This document shows, piece by piece, positions 52,286-61,657 of a DNA stretch of 64,000 nucleotides (the stretch's first letter is position 1; each line of letters begins with the position of its first letter). The stretch covers positions 1-64,000 of the forward strand of contig CALJEK010000001.1 in the NCBI GenBank assembly GCA_938074445.1, written 5' to 3'. This DNA comes from Candidatus Kryptoniota bacterium. Its GTDB lineage: Bacteria > Bacteroidota > Ignavibacteria > Kryptoniales > Kryptoniaceae. The position numbers and the translations under genes were made by a program. Under the pieces are notes generated by a model. It was given only the letters and a program-made list of their open reading frames with translations. It searched no databases and was not told where the DNA came from.

Positions 52286-52312
52286 GTAAGAAAAAATCTC
52301 ACGGGATAAAAA

Positions 52313-53665
52313 TTGTTTAAAAAGATTTTAATTGCTAACAGAGGTGAAATAGCTTTAAGGATTATCAGAACATGCAAAGAGCTTGGCATAAAGACAGTCG
52401 CGGTTTATTCAGAAGCAGATAGATATTCCCTCCATGTCAGATTTGCAGATGAGGCGGTTTGTATAGGTCCGGGACCGAGCAAAGATAGTTATCTTAATAT
52501 TCCAAGGATAATTGCAGCAGCTGAGATAACAAATGCCGAAGCAATTCACCCGGGTTATGGTTTTTTAGCTGAAAATGCGATGTTTGCCGAAATTTGTGAA
52601 TCATCGGGGATAAAGTTCATTGGTCCGACACCAGATGCGATTGAGGCAATGGGTGATAAAGCCTTGGCAAAAGAAACGATGAGAAAAGCAGGGGTTCCCG
52701 TAATCCCAGGAAGTGATGGTGTCATTGAAACATTAGAGGAAGCCAGAGAAATAGCAAATGAGATTGGCTACCCAATAATGTTGAAAGCTGCTGCGGGTGG
52801 TGGCGGAAAAGGTATGAGAATGGTAAACAACGAAAGTGAACTTGAAAACGCATGGCAAACCGCAAGAGCAGAAGCCGAAGCTGCCTTTGGAAATCCAGCG
52901 CTTTATATTGAAAAATTCATTGAAAGACCAAGGCATATTGAAATTCAAATCCTCGCAGATGAGCATGGTAATGTAATACATCTTGGGGAAAGAGATTGCT
53001 CAATTCAAAGAAGGCATCAAAAATTAATAGAAGAATCACCATCCCCGATTGTAACACCCGAGCTTCGCGAAGCAATGGGTCAAGCAGCTGTAAAAGGGGC
53101 AAAAAGCGTTAAATATAGAAATGCTGGAACTATCGAATTTCTCGTTGACAAGAATGGCAATTTTTATTTTATGGAAATGAATACCCGAATTCAAGTTGAA
53201 CATCCAGTGACAGAAATGGTTTATGGTATAGATATAGTAAGAGAGCAAATTAGAATTGCATCGGGTGAGAAACTTAACATAAAACAAAGGCAATTAAAAC
53301 CCAATGGACATGCAATTGAATGCAGAATAAATGCTGAAGACCCATACAATGGCTTTAGACCTTCGCCCGGAAAAATAACAGGACTTCATTTTCCGGGTGG
53401 TTTCGGCATTAGAGTGGATTCACACATTTATCAGGACTATGTTGTCCCGCCTTATTATGATTCAATGATAGCGAAATTAATAGCTCACGGGAAAACAAGA
53501 GACGAAGCAATCGCAAGAATGTTAAGGGCGCTTGAAGAGTTTGTAATTGAAGGGGTCCACACGACAATCCCATTTCATATAAAACTTTTAAATTCGCCCG
53601 AATTTAGAAGCGGGATCGATTACGACACAAAATTTATTGACCTTAAATTTAATATGAACGATTAA
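52313..53665 (+). CDS. accC: Biotin carboxylase subunit of acetyl-CoA carboxylase
   Basis: This 450-residue protein has the ATP-grasp fold, with [22 protein letters not shown] at the front, [11 protein letters not shown], and [19 protein letters not shown]. The biotin carboxylase C-terminal domain ends the protein. It carboxylates biotin on AccB using bicarbonate and ATP. The start is TTG at 52313, because the first conserved residues (FKKILIANR) leave no other choice. It is 21 bases ahead of gcvH. Confidence 0.96.
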   Translation: MFKKILIANRGEIALRIIRTCKELGIKTVAVYSEADRYSLHVRFADEAVCIGPGPSKDSYLNIPRIIAAAEITNAEAIHPGYGFLAENAMFAEICESSGIKFIGPTPDAIEAMGDKALAKETMRKAGVPVIPGSDGVIETLEEAREIANEIGYPIMLKAAAGGGGKGMRMVNNESELENAWQTARAEAEAAFGNPALYIEKFIERPRHIEIQILADEHGNVIHLGERDCSIQRRHQKLIEESPSPIVTPELREAMGQAAVKGAKSVKYRNAGTIEFLVDKNGNFYFMEMNTRIQVEHPVTEMVYGIDIVREQIRIASGEKLNIKQRQLKPNGHAIECRINAEDPYNGFRPSPGKITGLHFPGGFGIRVDSHIYQDYVVPPYYDSMIAKLIAHGKTRDEAIARMLRALEEFVIEGVHTTIPFHIKLLNSPEFRSGIDYDTKFIDLKFNMND

Positions 53666-53686
53666 AACATAAAAAGGGGAAACACT

Positions 53687-54070
53687 ATGCAATTTCCGGA
53701 AAACTTAAAGTACACAAAAGAACATGAATGGATAAGGATTGAAGACAACCTCGTTGGGGTCGTTGGTATAACCGAGTATGCTCAAAGCGAACTTGGTGAT
53801 ATTGTGTATGTTGAACTCCCACAAGTTGGAAAAGTTGTAAAACAACTTGAATCCTTTGGAACTATCGAGGCTGTAAAAACAGTCGCAGATCTCTTCGCGC
53901 CTGTCTCAGGCGAAATAATTGAAGTGAATGAAAACTTAAAAAACTCACCAGATTTAATTAATAAGGACCCTTATGGCGAGGGTTGGATAGTTAAAATTAG
54001 AATTAAGGACATGAATGAACTTAACAATCTTCTCTCCGCCGAAGATTATCGGAAATTCATAGGCAAGTAA
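53687..54070 (+). CDS. gcvH: Glycine cleavage H protein
   Basis: This 127-residue protein has the lipoyl domain with ESFGTIEAVKTVADL, the lipoyl-lysine being Lys64. It shuttles the aminomethyl group between P, T and L proteins in glycine cleavage. The length is typical. It has a GGGGAAA-type Shine-Dalgarno and leads gcvPA by 29 bases. Confidence 0.96.
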   Translation: MQFPENLKYTKEHEWIRIEDNLVGVVGITEYAQSELGDIVYVELPQVGKVVKQLESFGTIEAVKTVADLFAPVSGEIIEVNENLKNSPDLINKDPYGEGWIVKIRIKDMNELNNLLSAEDYRKFIGK

Positions 54071-54099
54071 AAATTTAAAAATTTAAAGGTGCACATAAA

Positions 54100-55434
54100 A
54101 TGGGCTTCATTCCAAATACCGACGAAGATAGGCAAGAAATGCTTAGGGCGATTGGCGTTTCGTCATTCGAGGAATTGATTTCAGATATACCTAAAGAGAT
54201 AAGATTAAAAGAAGATTTAAAACTTCCCGAGCCTATTTCGGAATTTGAAGTTTTAAAAGAACTTCAAAGCATATCCGAAAAAAACCTCGACTTAAACCAT
54301 GCAATTTCATTTCTCGGTGGTGGAGCATACGATCACTTCGTCCCCTCAGCTGTTTTTACAATAATAAGCAGATCTGAGTTTTACACCGCTTATACTCCGT
54401 ATCAAGCAGAAGTAAGTCAAGGAACACTTCAAGCAATTTATGAATACCAAACTATGATCTGCAGATTGACTGGAATGGATGTGGCAAACGCCTCTATGTA
54501 TGATGGTGCCAGCGCACTTGCAGAAGCAGTCTTGCTCGCACTTGGTCATACTGGAAGAAATGAAGTCGTCATCGCTGGACCGATCAACCCGAATTATTTA
54601 GCAGTGGTTCGAACTTACACACACCCGAGAAGAGCCAATGTTAAATTAACTAAATTTGATTCCGGGGTTTGCGATATTGACGACTTAAAAGCACAGATAA
54701 CAGATCAAACTGCATGCGTTGTCGTTCAGCAACCGAATTTCTTCGGAAATATCGAAGATGTATTTGAGATTGAAAAACTTACACATAATAAGGGGGCTTT
54801 GCTTATAGTTGCAATTGACCCAATTTCGCTTGGAATTTTAGTCCCACCCGGTGAATACGGCGCAGATGTAGTCGTTGGTGAAGGACAACCACTCGGGATT
54901 CCGCTGAGATTCGGTGGTCCGTATCTTGGCATCTTTGCCACAAAGGAATTTTTAATCAGAAAGATTCCAGGGCGACTTTCCGGGGTCACAATTGATAGAA
55001 ACGGTGAACGCGGCTTTACGCTCACGCTTCAAACAAGAGAACAACATATAAGAAGAGAAAAAGCAACCTCAAACATTTGCACGAATCAATCCTTAATGAT
55101 GCTTGCTGCGACAGTTTATATGGCTTTGATGGGGAAACAAGGTTTAAAAGAAGTTGCGAACCTTTGCCTCCAAAAAAGCCATTATCTTGCCGAACAAATT
55201 TCAAAAATTGATGGTTTTAAACTGAGATATAATCAACCATTCTTCAAAGAGTTCGTTGTGCAAACCCCTATCCCCGTATCAAAAATCAAAGAAAAATTAC
55301 AAACTAAGAAAATTCTCCCCGGAATTGACTTATCAAAGTTCCCCGGCTATGGGGATGGATTGTTAATTGCCGTGACTGAGAAAAGAACAAAGAAAGAAAT
55401 GGATTTATTCGTCGAGGAATTAAAAGGTTTATAA
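54100..55434 (+). CDS. gcvPA: Glycine dehydrogenase (decarboxylating) subunit 1
   Basis: This 444-residue protein is the N-terminal half of the split P-protein. GFIPNTDEDRQEMLRAIG starts it and FLGGGAYDHFVPS is conserved; SNICTNQSLMMLAATVYMALMG ends the core. The catalytic lysine lies in subunit 2 (GcvPB), which is not in the window. It decarboxylates glycine with PLP as an alpha2beta2 complex. A terminator follows directly, so gcvPB must be transcribed elsewhere. Confidence 0.95.
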   Translation: MGFIPNTDEDRQEMLRAIGVSSFEELISDIPKEIRLKEDLKLPEPISEFEVLKELQSISEKNLDLNHAISFLGGGAYDHFVPSAVFTIISRSEFYTAYTPYQAEVSQGTLQAIYEYQTMICRLTGMDVANASMYDGASALAEAVLLALGHTGRNEVVIAGPINPNYLAVVRTYTHPRRANVKLTKFDSGVCDIDDLKAQITDQTACVVVQQPNFFGNIEDVFEIEKLTHNKGALLIVAIDPISLGILVPPGEYGADVVVGEGQPLGIPLRFGGPYLGIFATKEFLIRKIPGRLSGVTIDRNGERGFTLTLQTREQHIRREKATSNICTNQSLMMLAATVYMALMGKQGLKEVANLCLQKSHYLAEQISKIDGFKLRYNQPFFKEFVVQTPIPVSKIKEKLQTKKILPGIDLSKFPGYGDGLLIAVTEKRTKKEMDLFVEELKGL

Positions 55435-55445
55435 TTAGTTTCTTG

Positions 55446-55472
55446 GGGGGCGGAAATCGCCCCCATTTTTTT
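55446..55472 (+). terminator. Rho-independent terminator after gcvPA
   Basis: GGGGGCG (55446-55452), loop GAAAT and CGCCCCC (55458-55464) are followed by A and seven T residues. It is 11 bases after the gcvPA stop. It ends the efp-acc-gcv transcript. The next gene, at 55510, must rely on read-through or on a promoter squeezed into 37 bases. Confidence 0.93.
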
Positions 55473-55509
55473 ATAAGCACCAAAAAAGTTAAATAGTCTC
55501 AATCTCTCA

Positions 55510-56238
55510 ATGAAGCGATTCTCCGTTATAATTCCAACCCTCAACGAAGAAAAAACACTTCTCTGGGCGGAAAAAACCTTTACAAATGAAATAAAACAAA
55601 TCTACGACATTGAGGTTATAGTAAGCGACGGGGGAAGCATAGACAATACAATTGAAATAGCCAAAAAATTCGCTGATAAAATCGTTTTAAATGAACCTCG
55701 GGAAAAACAAACCATCGCAAGAGGCAGAAATCTTGGGGCTCTAAACTCGAACGGGGAAATACTCGTTTTCCTAAACGCAGATGCGAGAATAAGCGATATT
55801 GACATATTTTTCAAACTGTGTAACAATTTATTGAAAATGCCAGAAGCAGTTGCTCTCTCTTTTGAGGTTGATGTTTATCCCGAGGAGGAAACCTTTAAAG
55901 ATAAGATATTTCATTGGTTTCTAAATAAATTCTTTGCGCTTCTTAATGTCATAGGGCTTGGGATGGGAAGAGGCGAATGCCATGTTATAAAAAGAGAAGC
56001 TTTCTTTAACGTAAACGGCTACAATGATAAACTTGTAGCAGGCGAAGATTTTGAATTATATATGAGACTCCATCGTCTCGGGAAAATAATAAATGTTTAC
56101 GGAGTTAAAATTTACGAATCACCAAGACGATATAGAAAATATGGCTACGTTAGAACCCTCGCTTTGTGGTTTTTTAACTCCATTTCAATTATCTTATTTA
56201 AGAAATCAATTTCAAACGAGTGGAATATGGTGAGATGA
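55510..56238 (+). CDS. Family 2 glycosyltransferase
   Basis: This 242-residue protein has the GT-A fold, with SVIIPTLNEEKTLL, VIVSDGGSIDNT, the metal-site FLNADARI and AGEDFELYMRLHRLG. A hydrophobic segment near the C-terminus (TLALWFFNSISIILF) may attach it to the membrane. It transfers a sugar from a nucleotide donor; the acceptor is unknown. Its stop overlaps the downstream Wzi-like ATG (ATGA), so the two are coupled. Confidence 0.9.
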   Translation: MKRFSVIIPTLNEEKTLLWAEKTFTNEIKQIYDIEVIVSDGGSIDNTIEIAKKFADKIVLNEPREKQTIARGRNLGALNSNGEILVFLNADARISDIDIFFKLCNNLLKMPEAVALSFEVDVYPEEETFKDKIFHWFLNKFFALLNVIGLGMGRGECHVIKREAFFNVNGYNDKLVAGEDFELYMRLHRLGKIINVYGVKIYESPRRYRKYGYVRTLALWFFNSISIILFKKSISNEWNMVR

Positions 56239-57839
56239 AAAAGTTTCTCCCGATTTTTTTGCTTTTTTCAGCCAACATTTTATCACAAGTTGAGAATGTC
56301 CCGATCTCGCATAGCGTATATATCTTTTTAAAAAGAATGGAAGTAAGGGGAATAATCAAAAATTTTGATGACGCTTCCCTGCCACTTTCAAGAAATGAAG
56401 TTGCAAATTTTTTAAGAGAAATTCACTCAAGGCGTGATAAACTAAGCACAAAAGAACAGGGATATCTTGATCTTTTGATGATTGAATTTGAAAACGAACT
56501 GAAAAGCGAAAGTTTTTTCGAAACCTCAATCTTAAATGATGGATTTAAATTCAAAGGAGGTTTTTTTTCGGACAAAGCAAAATATCTTTATGCTTACAGA
56601 GATTCAAACATTAATTTTTTTGCAGATTTGCTTTTCAACCTTGATATGAGATTTGCAAAGAGTTCGAAGGTCGCTTTAGCTGAAATTGGTGGAAGATTAA
56701 GGGGAACATACGGTGGCAAATTTGGATTTTACCTTCAATCAACGGATGGACAATCTTTCGGAGATAAAGAATTAGCTCTTGAGGATCTGAAATTAAAACA
56801 AAACTATAAGTTTAACGAAAAAGGCTCTGTCAACTTCGACTTCACAGACGCATACATAAAATATCAAACGGGACATTTAAGCTTTCAGCTCGGCAGAGAA
56901 TCGCTAACACAGGGATACGGATTTTCTGGCAAGCTTTTTATCTCCAATACTTCCCCAGTTTTCGACTTTTTAATGATTCGATTTAAATATAAAGGTGTCT
57001 CCTATAGTTTCATTCATTCATGGCTTCTTGGGGCAAAATTTACGATTCCAGACACCGTTGCAGGAGATATAACTGTAATAAACTCAAAATATCTCGCAAC
57101 CCACAGGTTAAACTTTAACTTTTGGGACAAATTCAATTTCGGAATTTGGGAAGGCATTATTTACACGAAGCGTTTCCCTGAGCTAGCTTATCTCAACCCG
57201 ATCAACTTTTATAAGTCTGCTGAACATTCACTTCAAGATAGAGACAATGCCCTTCTCGGCTTTGATTTCAAATCAAACATCTTCAGAAACTTTCAAATTT
57301 ACGGGACAATTCTAATTGATGATATAAACTTCCCAACTATTGGCACTGGTTGGTATGGCAACGAGCTTGGTTATCAAGTTGGATTTTATTTCGCTGATTT
57401 TGTAAAGGATGCTGATCTTATATTTGAATACACGAGGATTGAACCATATGTTTACTCTCACAAATTCAATGAAAATAATTACACGCATAATGGTTTTTTA
57501 TTAGGGCATTCAATTGGACCGAATTCAGATGATTTTTTCGTTAAAATTGTTTATCTTCTTTCAAAAAGGGCGACACTGACAGTTTTTGGAGAAAAAATAA
57601 GGCATGGGAGAAATCCTGTGGTCGGTTCTGATACTATAAACGTTGGAGGGGATTTTAATCTTGGACATCGAGCTCGAGACGCTGAAAAAGTTAAATTTCT
57701 AGGTGGAGTTATTGAAAATAGTTTCAGATTTGGCTTTGATTTGAACTGGGAAATAAAGAAAGACATCATAATTGGGTTGGGTGTTGGAAAAAATGAAAAA
57801 AATTTTTTAACTTACCTCAAAATAAAAGTAGATTATTGA
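56235..57839 (+). CDS. Capsule-assembly Wzi-like outer-membrane barrel
   Basis: I start at the ATG at 56235 (534 residues), which gives a signal peptide (MKKFLPIFLLFSANILSQ) and an ATGA overlap with the glycosyltransferase. An N-terminal helical module (HSVYIFLKRMEVRGI, LSRNEVANFLREIHSRR) resembles an S-layer-like domain, then comes a barrel of about 18 strands with GRESLTQGYGFSG and YTHNGFLLGHSIGPNSDD, typical of Wzi-family proteins. It is probably in the outer membrane and binds surface polysaccharide. The glycosyltransferase next door fits polysaccharide work. Confidence 0.75.
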   Translation: MKKFLPIFLLFSANILSQVENVPISHSVYIFLKRMEVRGIIKNFDDASLPLSRNEVANFLREIHSRRDKLSTKEQGYLDLLMIEFENELKSESFFETSILNDGFKFKGGFFSDKAKYLYAYRDSNINFFADLLFNLDMRFAKSSKVALAEIGGRLRGTYGGKFGFYLQSTDGQSFGDKELALEDLKLKQNYKFNEKGSVNFDFTDAYIKYQTGHLSFQLGRESLTQGYGFSGKLFISNTSPVFDFLMIRFKYKGVSYSFIHSWLLGAKFTIPDTVAGDITVINSKYLATHRLNFNFWDKFNFGIWEGIIYTKRFPELAYLNPINFYKSAEHSLQDRDNALLGFDFKSNIFRNFQIYGTILIDDINFPTIGTGWYGNELGYQVGFYFADFVKDADLIFEYTRIEPYVYSHKFNENNYTHNGFLLGHSIGPNSDDFFVKIVYLLSKRATLTVFGEKIRHGRNPVVGSDTINVGGDFNLGHRARDAEKVKFLGGVIENSFRFGFDLNWEIKKDIIIGLGVGKNEKNFLTYLKIKVDY

Positions 57840-57854
57840 AGGAGGTAAAGAAAG

Positions 57855-59432
57855 ATGCTCAGACAAAAATTCTCACCGTTGACTATGATAATTGCCCTTA
57901 TCGTTGGGATGGTAATTGGGGCGAATCTAAACAGTTTGCTTTCCACCGACGATGTTTACATACAGATAATGAAACTCAATGATGTTTTAAATCTAACACG
58001 AAAAAACTATGTCGACAAAGTTGATACTCAAACCCTTGTGGAAGCTGCGATAGAAGGGATGCTTGGCGTCCTTGACCCACATTCGGTATATATCCCAGCG
58101 AAAGCAATGGAAAGAGTAAACGAAGATATAAGAGGAAGTTTTGAAGGCATAGGGATTGAATTTACGATTATCAATGATACTATAAATGTTGTTTCACCAA
58201 TAGCAGGAGGTCCAAGCGAGCAACTTGGCATAATGGCAGGAGATAAGATAATAAAGATAGACGATGAGCCAGCGATAGGATTAAAAAATGAAGATGTGAT
58301 AAGAAAACTTCGCGGTCCAAAAGGAACGAAGGTAAAGGTGACGATTTTAAGACCTGGGGTTAAAGAGTTGCTTGATTTCGTCATAACAAGAGATAAAATC
58401 TCGATCTATAGCGTTGATGTTGCGGTGATGGTGTCAAAAGATATTGGTTATATAAGCGTAAACAGATTCTCGGAGACTACAGATCGTGAGTTTAGGGAAG
58501 CTGTTCAAAAGTTGAAATCTCAAGGGATGAGGAAACTTATTCTCGATTTGCGAAACAACCCTGGCGGTCTTCTTTCTGAAGCTGTAAAGCTCGCCGACGA
58601 GTTTCTCCCCAAAGGGAAATTGATAGTTTACACAAAAGGGCGCCTTCCTGAATACAATGAAGAATTTTATGCAACATCCGATGGGGCACTTGAAAATGTC
58701 CCGCTTATTGTGCTTGTTAATCAAGGTTCAGCCTCTGGAAGTGAAATTGTTGCAGGGGCAATACAAGATTGGGATAGAGGTTTAATCATTGGTGATACCA
58801 CATTTGGTAAGGGACTTGTGCAAAGACAATTCCCATTAAACGATGGTTCCGCAATTAGATTAACGACCGCAAGATACTATACCCCGAGCGGAAGATTGAT
58901 CCAGAAACCATACGAAGGAAAAAAGTATATGACATTAGCTGAACAACCAAGCAAAGGGAAGGATTCGGCGAAAACAGTTTACAACACCAAAGTTTTATCT
59001 CGTCCCGTTTACGGTGGTGGTGGGATCGTTCCAGATTTTCTCGTAAAAACGCAAACCCTGTCGGATCTTTCAGTTAATATAAGAAGACAAAATCTATTCT
59101 ATGTTTTCATTTCAAACTTTATGGATGAAAAAGGAAACGAGATAAGAAGCAAGTATGGGAACAACTTTGAGTATTTCAGAAAAAACTTCCAGATAACGGA
59201 TGAGATGCTTAACAATTTCAAAAATTTTGTTGTTTCAAAGGGAATAAAATGGGATGAAGACCAATATCAGAAAGACCAGGCGTATATAAAAGCCATTTTA
59301 AAGGCACACATAGCAAGGTTCATTTGGCGAAATGAAGGTTGGTATCCGATAATGCTCGAGGTTGACGAGCAATTTCAAAAAGCCATTGAACTGATGCCAC
59401 AGGCTGAAAAACTTTTGGCAAGTGGTAAATAA
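57855..59432 (+). CDS. C-terminal processing peptidase (S41, CtpA/Prc)
   Basis: This 525-residue protein has an N-terminal signal anchor (about 8-28), a PDZ domain (about 90-170), and an S41 protease domain with NQGSASGSEIVA (Ser294) and DTTFGKGLVQ (Lys319), 25 residues apart as in Tsp. It trims C-termini of envelope proteins in the periplasm. A GGAGG stands 9 bases before the ATG. The Wzi-like gene upstream could be one of its substrates, which is inference. Confidence 0.95.
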   Translation: MLRQKFSPLTMIIALIVGMVIGANLNSLLSTDDVYIQIMKLNDVLNLTRKNYVDKVDTQTLVEAAIEGMLGVLDPHSVYIPAKAMERVNEDIRGSFEGIGIEFTIINDTINVVSPIAGGPSEQLGIMAGDKIIKIDDEPAIGLKNEDVIRKLRGPKGTKVKVTILRPGVKELLDFVITRDKISIYSVDVAVMVSKDIGYISVNRFSETTDREFREAVQKLKSQGMRKLILDLRNNPGGLLSEAVKLADEFLPKGKLIVYTKGRLPEYNEEFYATSDGALENVPLIVLVNQGSASGSEIVAGAIQDWDRGLIIGDTTFGKGLVQRQFPLNDGSAIRLTTARYYTPSGRLIQKPYEGKKYMTLAEQPSKGKDSAKTVYNTKVLSRPVYGGGGIVPDFLVKTQTLSDLSVNIRRQNLFYVFISNFMDEKGNEIRSKYGNNFEYFRKNFQITDEMLNNFKNFVVSKGIKWDEDQYQKDQAYIKAILKAHIARFIWRNEGWYPIMLEVDEQFQKAIELMPQAEKLLASGK

Positions 59433-59484
59433 TTCCAACTCTCAAGTTGGATTTTTCAATTTAAAAATAAATTTTGGTGTAAAA

Positions 59485-60297
59485 ATGAAATCATGGCAAC
59501 TGCTACTTTTAATTTTTGTTCTTACCGTGAATCTTTTTTCGCAAGCCCAACAACAATTACCAAAATATTCTATCGACGATGTCATTAAAAAACTGGAAAT
59601 AATGGATAGCTCACTCAAGGGGAAGGTTGATTCAATTCGGAATGAATTTGATCAAAAATTAAATCAAAGTGTAAATCAAGTAAGGGAAGCTTTATCATCA
59701 AAACTTGAAAAAATTGATTCCAGAATTTCGACGATTTCATCTGAAACAGGGCAACTTTCCAAAAGAATTAACCAAGTTGAGGCACAAAATCGTGATTTGA
59801 GAAATCGCATTTCAAAGGTTGACGAGAAAATATCTGGCGTCACGAACGAAATTAGTGATGTAAAACAATCAATTGGTAAGGTAAACCAGGGGGTAAGTGA
59901 GGTTTCCGCTAAAATTGAGGAAAACGCTTCAAAACTTGATGAGATCATCTCAAAGTTTGGCTCAAATAGAGCGACGCTTGTGGTTGGCTTCATAATCGTT
60001 ATAATTCTTTCGGCTGGCGTTGCACTTGGAGTTATAAATCTTTCAAAGTTAACAAGGTCTGCAGAGAAAAATATAATTGATAGTTTTGAAAGCACCGTAG
60101 GGAAAATTGAAATGACGACAAGCGATTTGAAAACAATAGTTGATGTCCTTAAACAGCAAACCAGTGAAGTAGTTGCATATCAAAAAATACTTGAAGAACG
60201 AATAATTTCGGCACAGCAACAACTTGAAGCAAAGCTTGAGGAAAAATTGCCAGCAAGAAAAAGGGTACAAAGAAAAGCTCCTGGTTCTTCAGAATAG
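59485..60297 (+). CDS. Membrane-spanning coiled-coil protein
   Basis: I start at the ATG at 59485 (270 residues), because the signal sequence KSWQLLLLIFVLTVNLFSQ follows it. A long periplasmic coiled coil (about 32-155) has heptad patterns such as ISTISSETGQLSKRINQVE. One transmembrane helix is at 165-186, and then a second coiled coil (about 195-250) and a basic tail (LPARKRVQRKAPGSSE). Its layout resembles receptors and TolA-like scaffolds, but it has no HAMP or kinase. Function is unknown. The DUF3108 gene starts 4 bases after its stop. Confidence 0.75.
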   Translation: MKSWQLLLLIFVLTVNLFSQAQQQLPKYSIDDVIKKLEIMDSSLKGKVDSIRNEFDQKLNQSVNQVREALSSKLEKIDSRISTISSETGQLSKRINQVEAQNRDLRNRISKVDEKISGVTNEISDVKQSIGKVNQGVSEVSAKIEENASKLDEIISKFGSNRATLVVGFIIVIILSAGVALGVINLSKLTRSAEKNIIDSFESTVGKIEMTTSDLKTIVDVLKQQTSEVVAYQKILEERIISAQQQLEAKLEEKLPARKRVQRKAPGSSE

Positions 60298-60301
60298 ATT
60301 T

Positions 60302-61105
60302 ATGCGTTTTGCTTTTGTTTTAATTTTTATATTATCTGCGGAATTGGTTTCTCAACAAGAATTTGAAAAATTTGATAAATCATTTAATACATCGTTTATT
60401 CAAGTTGGCGAAGAACTAACTTATGAGGTCAAGTATCTTTTTTTTAAACTCGGTCAAATAAAGTTTAAAGTCGTCGACAAGTTTATTGAAAACGGGAGCG
60501 AACTTTACAAAGTTAGGGTTACCGTTAATTCTTATTCTGTTCCATTTGTAGATATCCACGCTAGTTTTGAAGCAACTTTCGATTCGAGATTTGTAGCGAG
60601 AAAGTACTATAGCGAACTTAACGAGCGAAAGTATTATCAAAGCGTTAGATATCAGTTCTATAAAAATTTGTCAGCTTATATCGTTGAGAAGAATTATCAG
60701 AATTTTGAATATGATACGAAAGGGCAAAAAATAGATACGGTCAAAGTTTTAACCATGTATTGTGATGGTCCATCTCTTTTTTACTATGCGAGATCAAATT
60801 TTAACCAAACAAAAACAATGGTTGTGCCGACTTTTATTGAAGGGGTGAAAGGAATTACGATCATAAACTTTGGTAAAAGAAAAACAAAGATAAAAATAGA
60901 TGCACTAAATAAACCGGTCGACGCTTACGAAATAGATGGAAAAGCAAATTATATTGGATTTTTCGGATTAACCGGAGATTTTACTGGATGGATAAGCGCT
61001 GATGAGAAAGCAATTCCATTAAAGGGCAAATTGAAAGTTTTGGTTGGAAGCGTTACAGTTGAACTGAAAGGGTGGAACAACATTAAAGAAACAAAGGGAA
61101 ATTAA
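60302..61105 (+). CDS. DUF3108 domain secreted protein
   Basis: I start at the ATG at 60302 (267 residues), since the signal peptide (RFAFVLIFILSAELVSQQ) begins there; an earlier in-frame ATG lies inside the coiled-coil gene. The DUF3108 pattern is VGEELTYEVKYLFFKLGQIKFKV, then FEATFDSRFVARKYYSELNERK and FTGWISADEKAIPLKGK. It resembles the DUF3108 protein at 18951. It is periplasmic; its function is unknown. Confidence 0.82.
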   Translation: MRFAFVLIFILSAELVSQQEFEKFDKSFNTSFIQVGEELTYEVKYLFFKLGQIKFKVVDKFIENGSELYKVRVTVNSYSVPFVDIHASFEATFDSRFVARKYYSELNERKYYQSVRYQFYKNLSAYIVEKNYQNFEYDTKGQKIDTVKVLTMYCDGPSLFYYARSNFNQTKTMVVPTFIEGVKGITIINFGKRKTKIKIDALNKPVDAYEIDGKANYIGFFGLTGDFTGWISADEKAIPLKGKLKVLVGSVTVELKGWNNIKETKGN

Positions 61106-61108
61106 AAC

Positions 61109-61657
61109 ATGAAAATATTGCCTTACAGAGGTAAGTTTCCAGAGATCGACGAATCGGTTTTCATAGCTGAAGGAGCAGTTATAATTGGGGATGTCACAAT
61201 TGGAAAGGACTCAAATATATGGTTTAATGCGGTAATACGAGGTGATGTTAATTATATAAGAATTGGTGCAAGAACAAACATTCAAGATGGTTGCATCCTT
61301 CATGTGACCACAGAGAAATATCCATTGTTCGTTGGCGATGATGTTACAGTTGGACATGGTGCGATTTTGCATGGGGCAGTGATTCGCGATAAATGTTTAA
61401 TTGGTATGGGGGCTATAGTGCTTGATGGCGCTGAAGTTCAACCTTTTTCAATTGTAGCAGCAGGTTCACTTGTGAGGCAAGGATTTGTTGTGCCTGAAGG
61501 TGTGCTCGTCGCGGGCGTTCCAGCAAGGGTTGTGAGAGAGTTAACAAGCGATGAAAAGAGGATGATTGAGGAATCTGCCATTCACTATGTTGAACTTTCA
61601 AAAGAATATAAGAATTTAAAGGGGGTGAATTATGAAATTAAAAATTTGGGGTTGTAG
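61109..61657 (+). CDS. Gamma-type carbonic anhydrase family protein
   Basis: This 182-residue left-handed beta-helix protein has hexapeptide repeats and the three zinc ligands at His65 (CILHVT), His83 (VGHGA) and His88 (ILHGA). It matches the YrdA/PaaY group of gamma-carbonic-anhydrase-like proteins. Its activity can be carbonic anhydrase or another hydrolysis. It overlaps the MBL gene by 26 bases. Confidence 0.92.
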   Translation: MKILPYRGKFPEIDESVFIAEGAVIIGDVTIGKDSNIWFNAVIRGDVNYIRIGARTNIQDGCILHVTTEKYPLFVGDDVTVGHGAILHGAVIRDKCLIGMGAIVLDGAEVQPFSIVAAGSLVRQGFVVPEGVLVAGVPARVVRELTSDEKRMIEESAIHYVELSKEYKNLKGVNYEIKNLGL

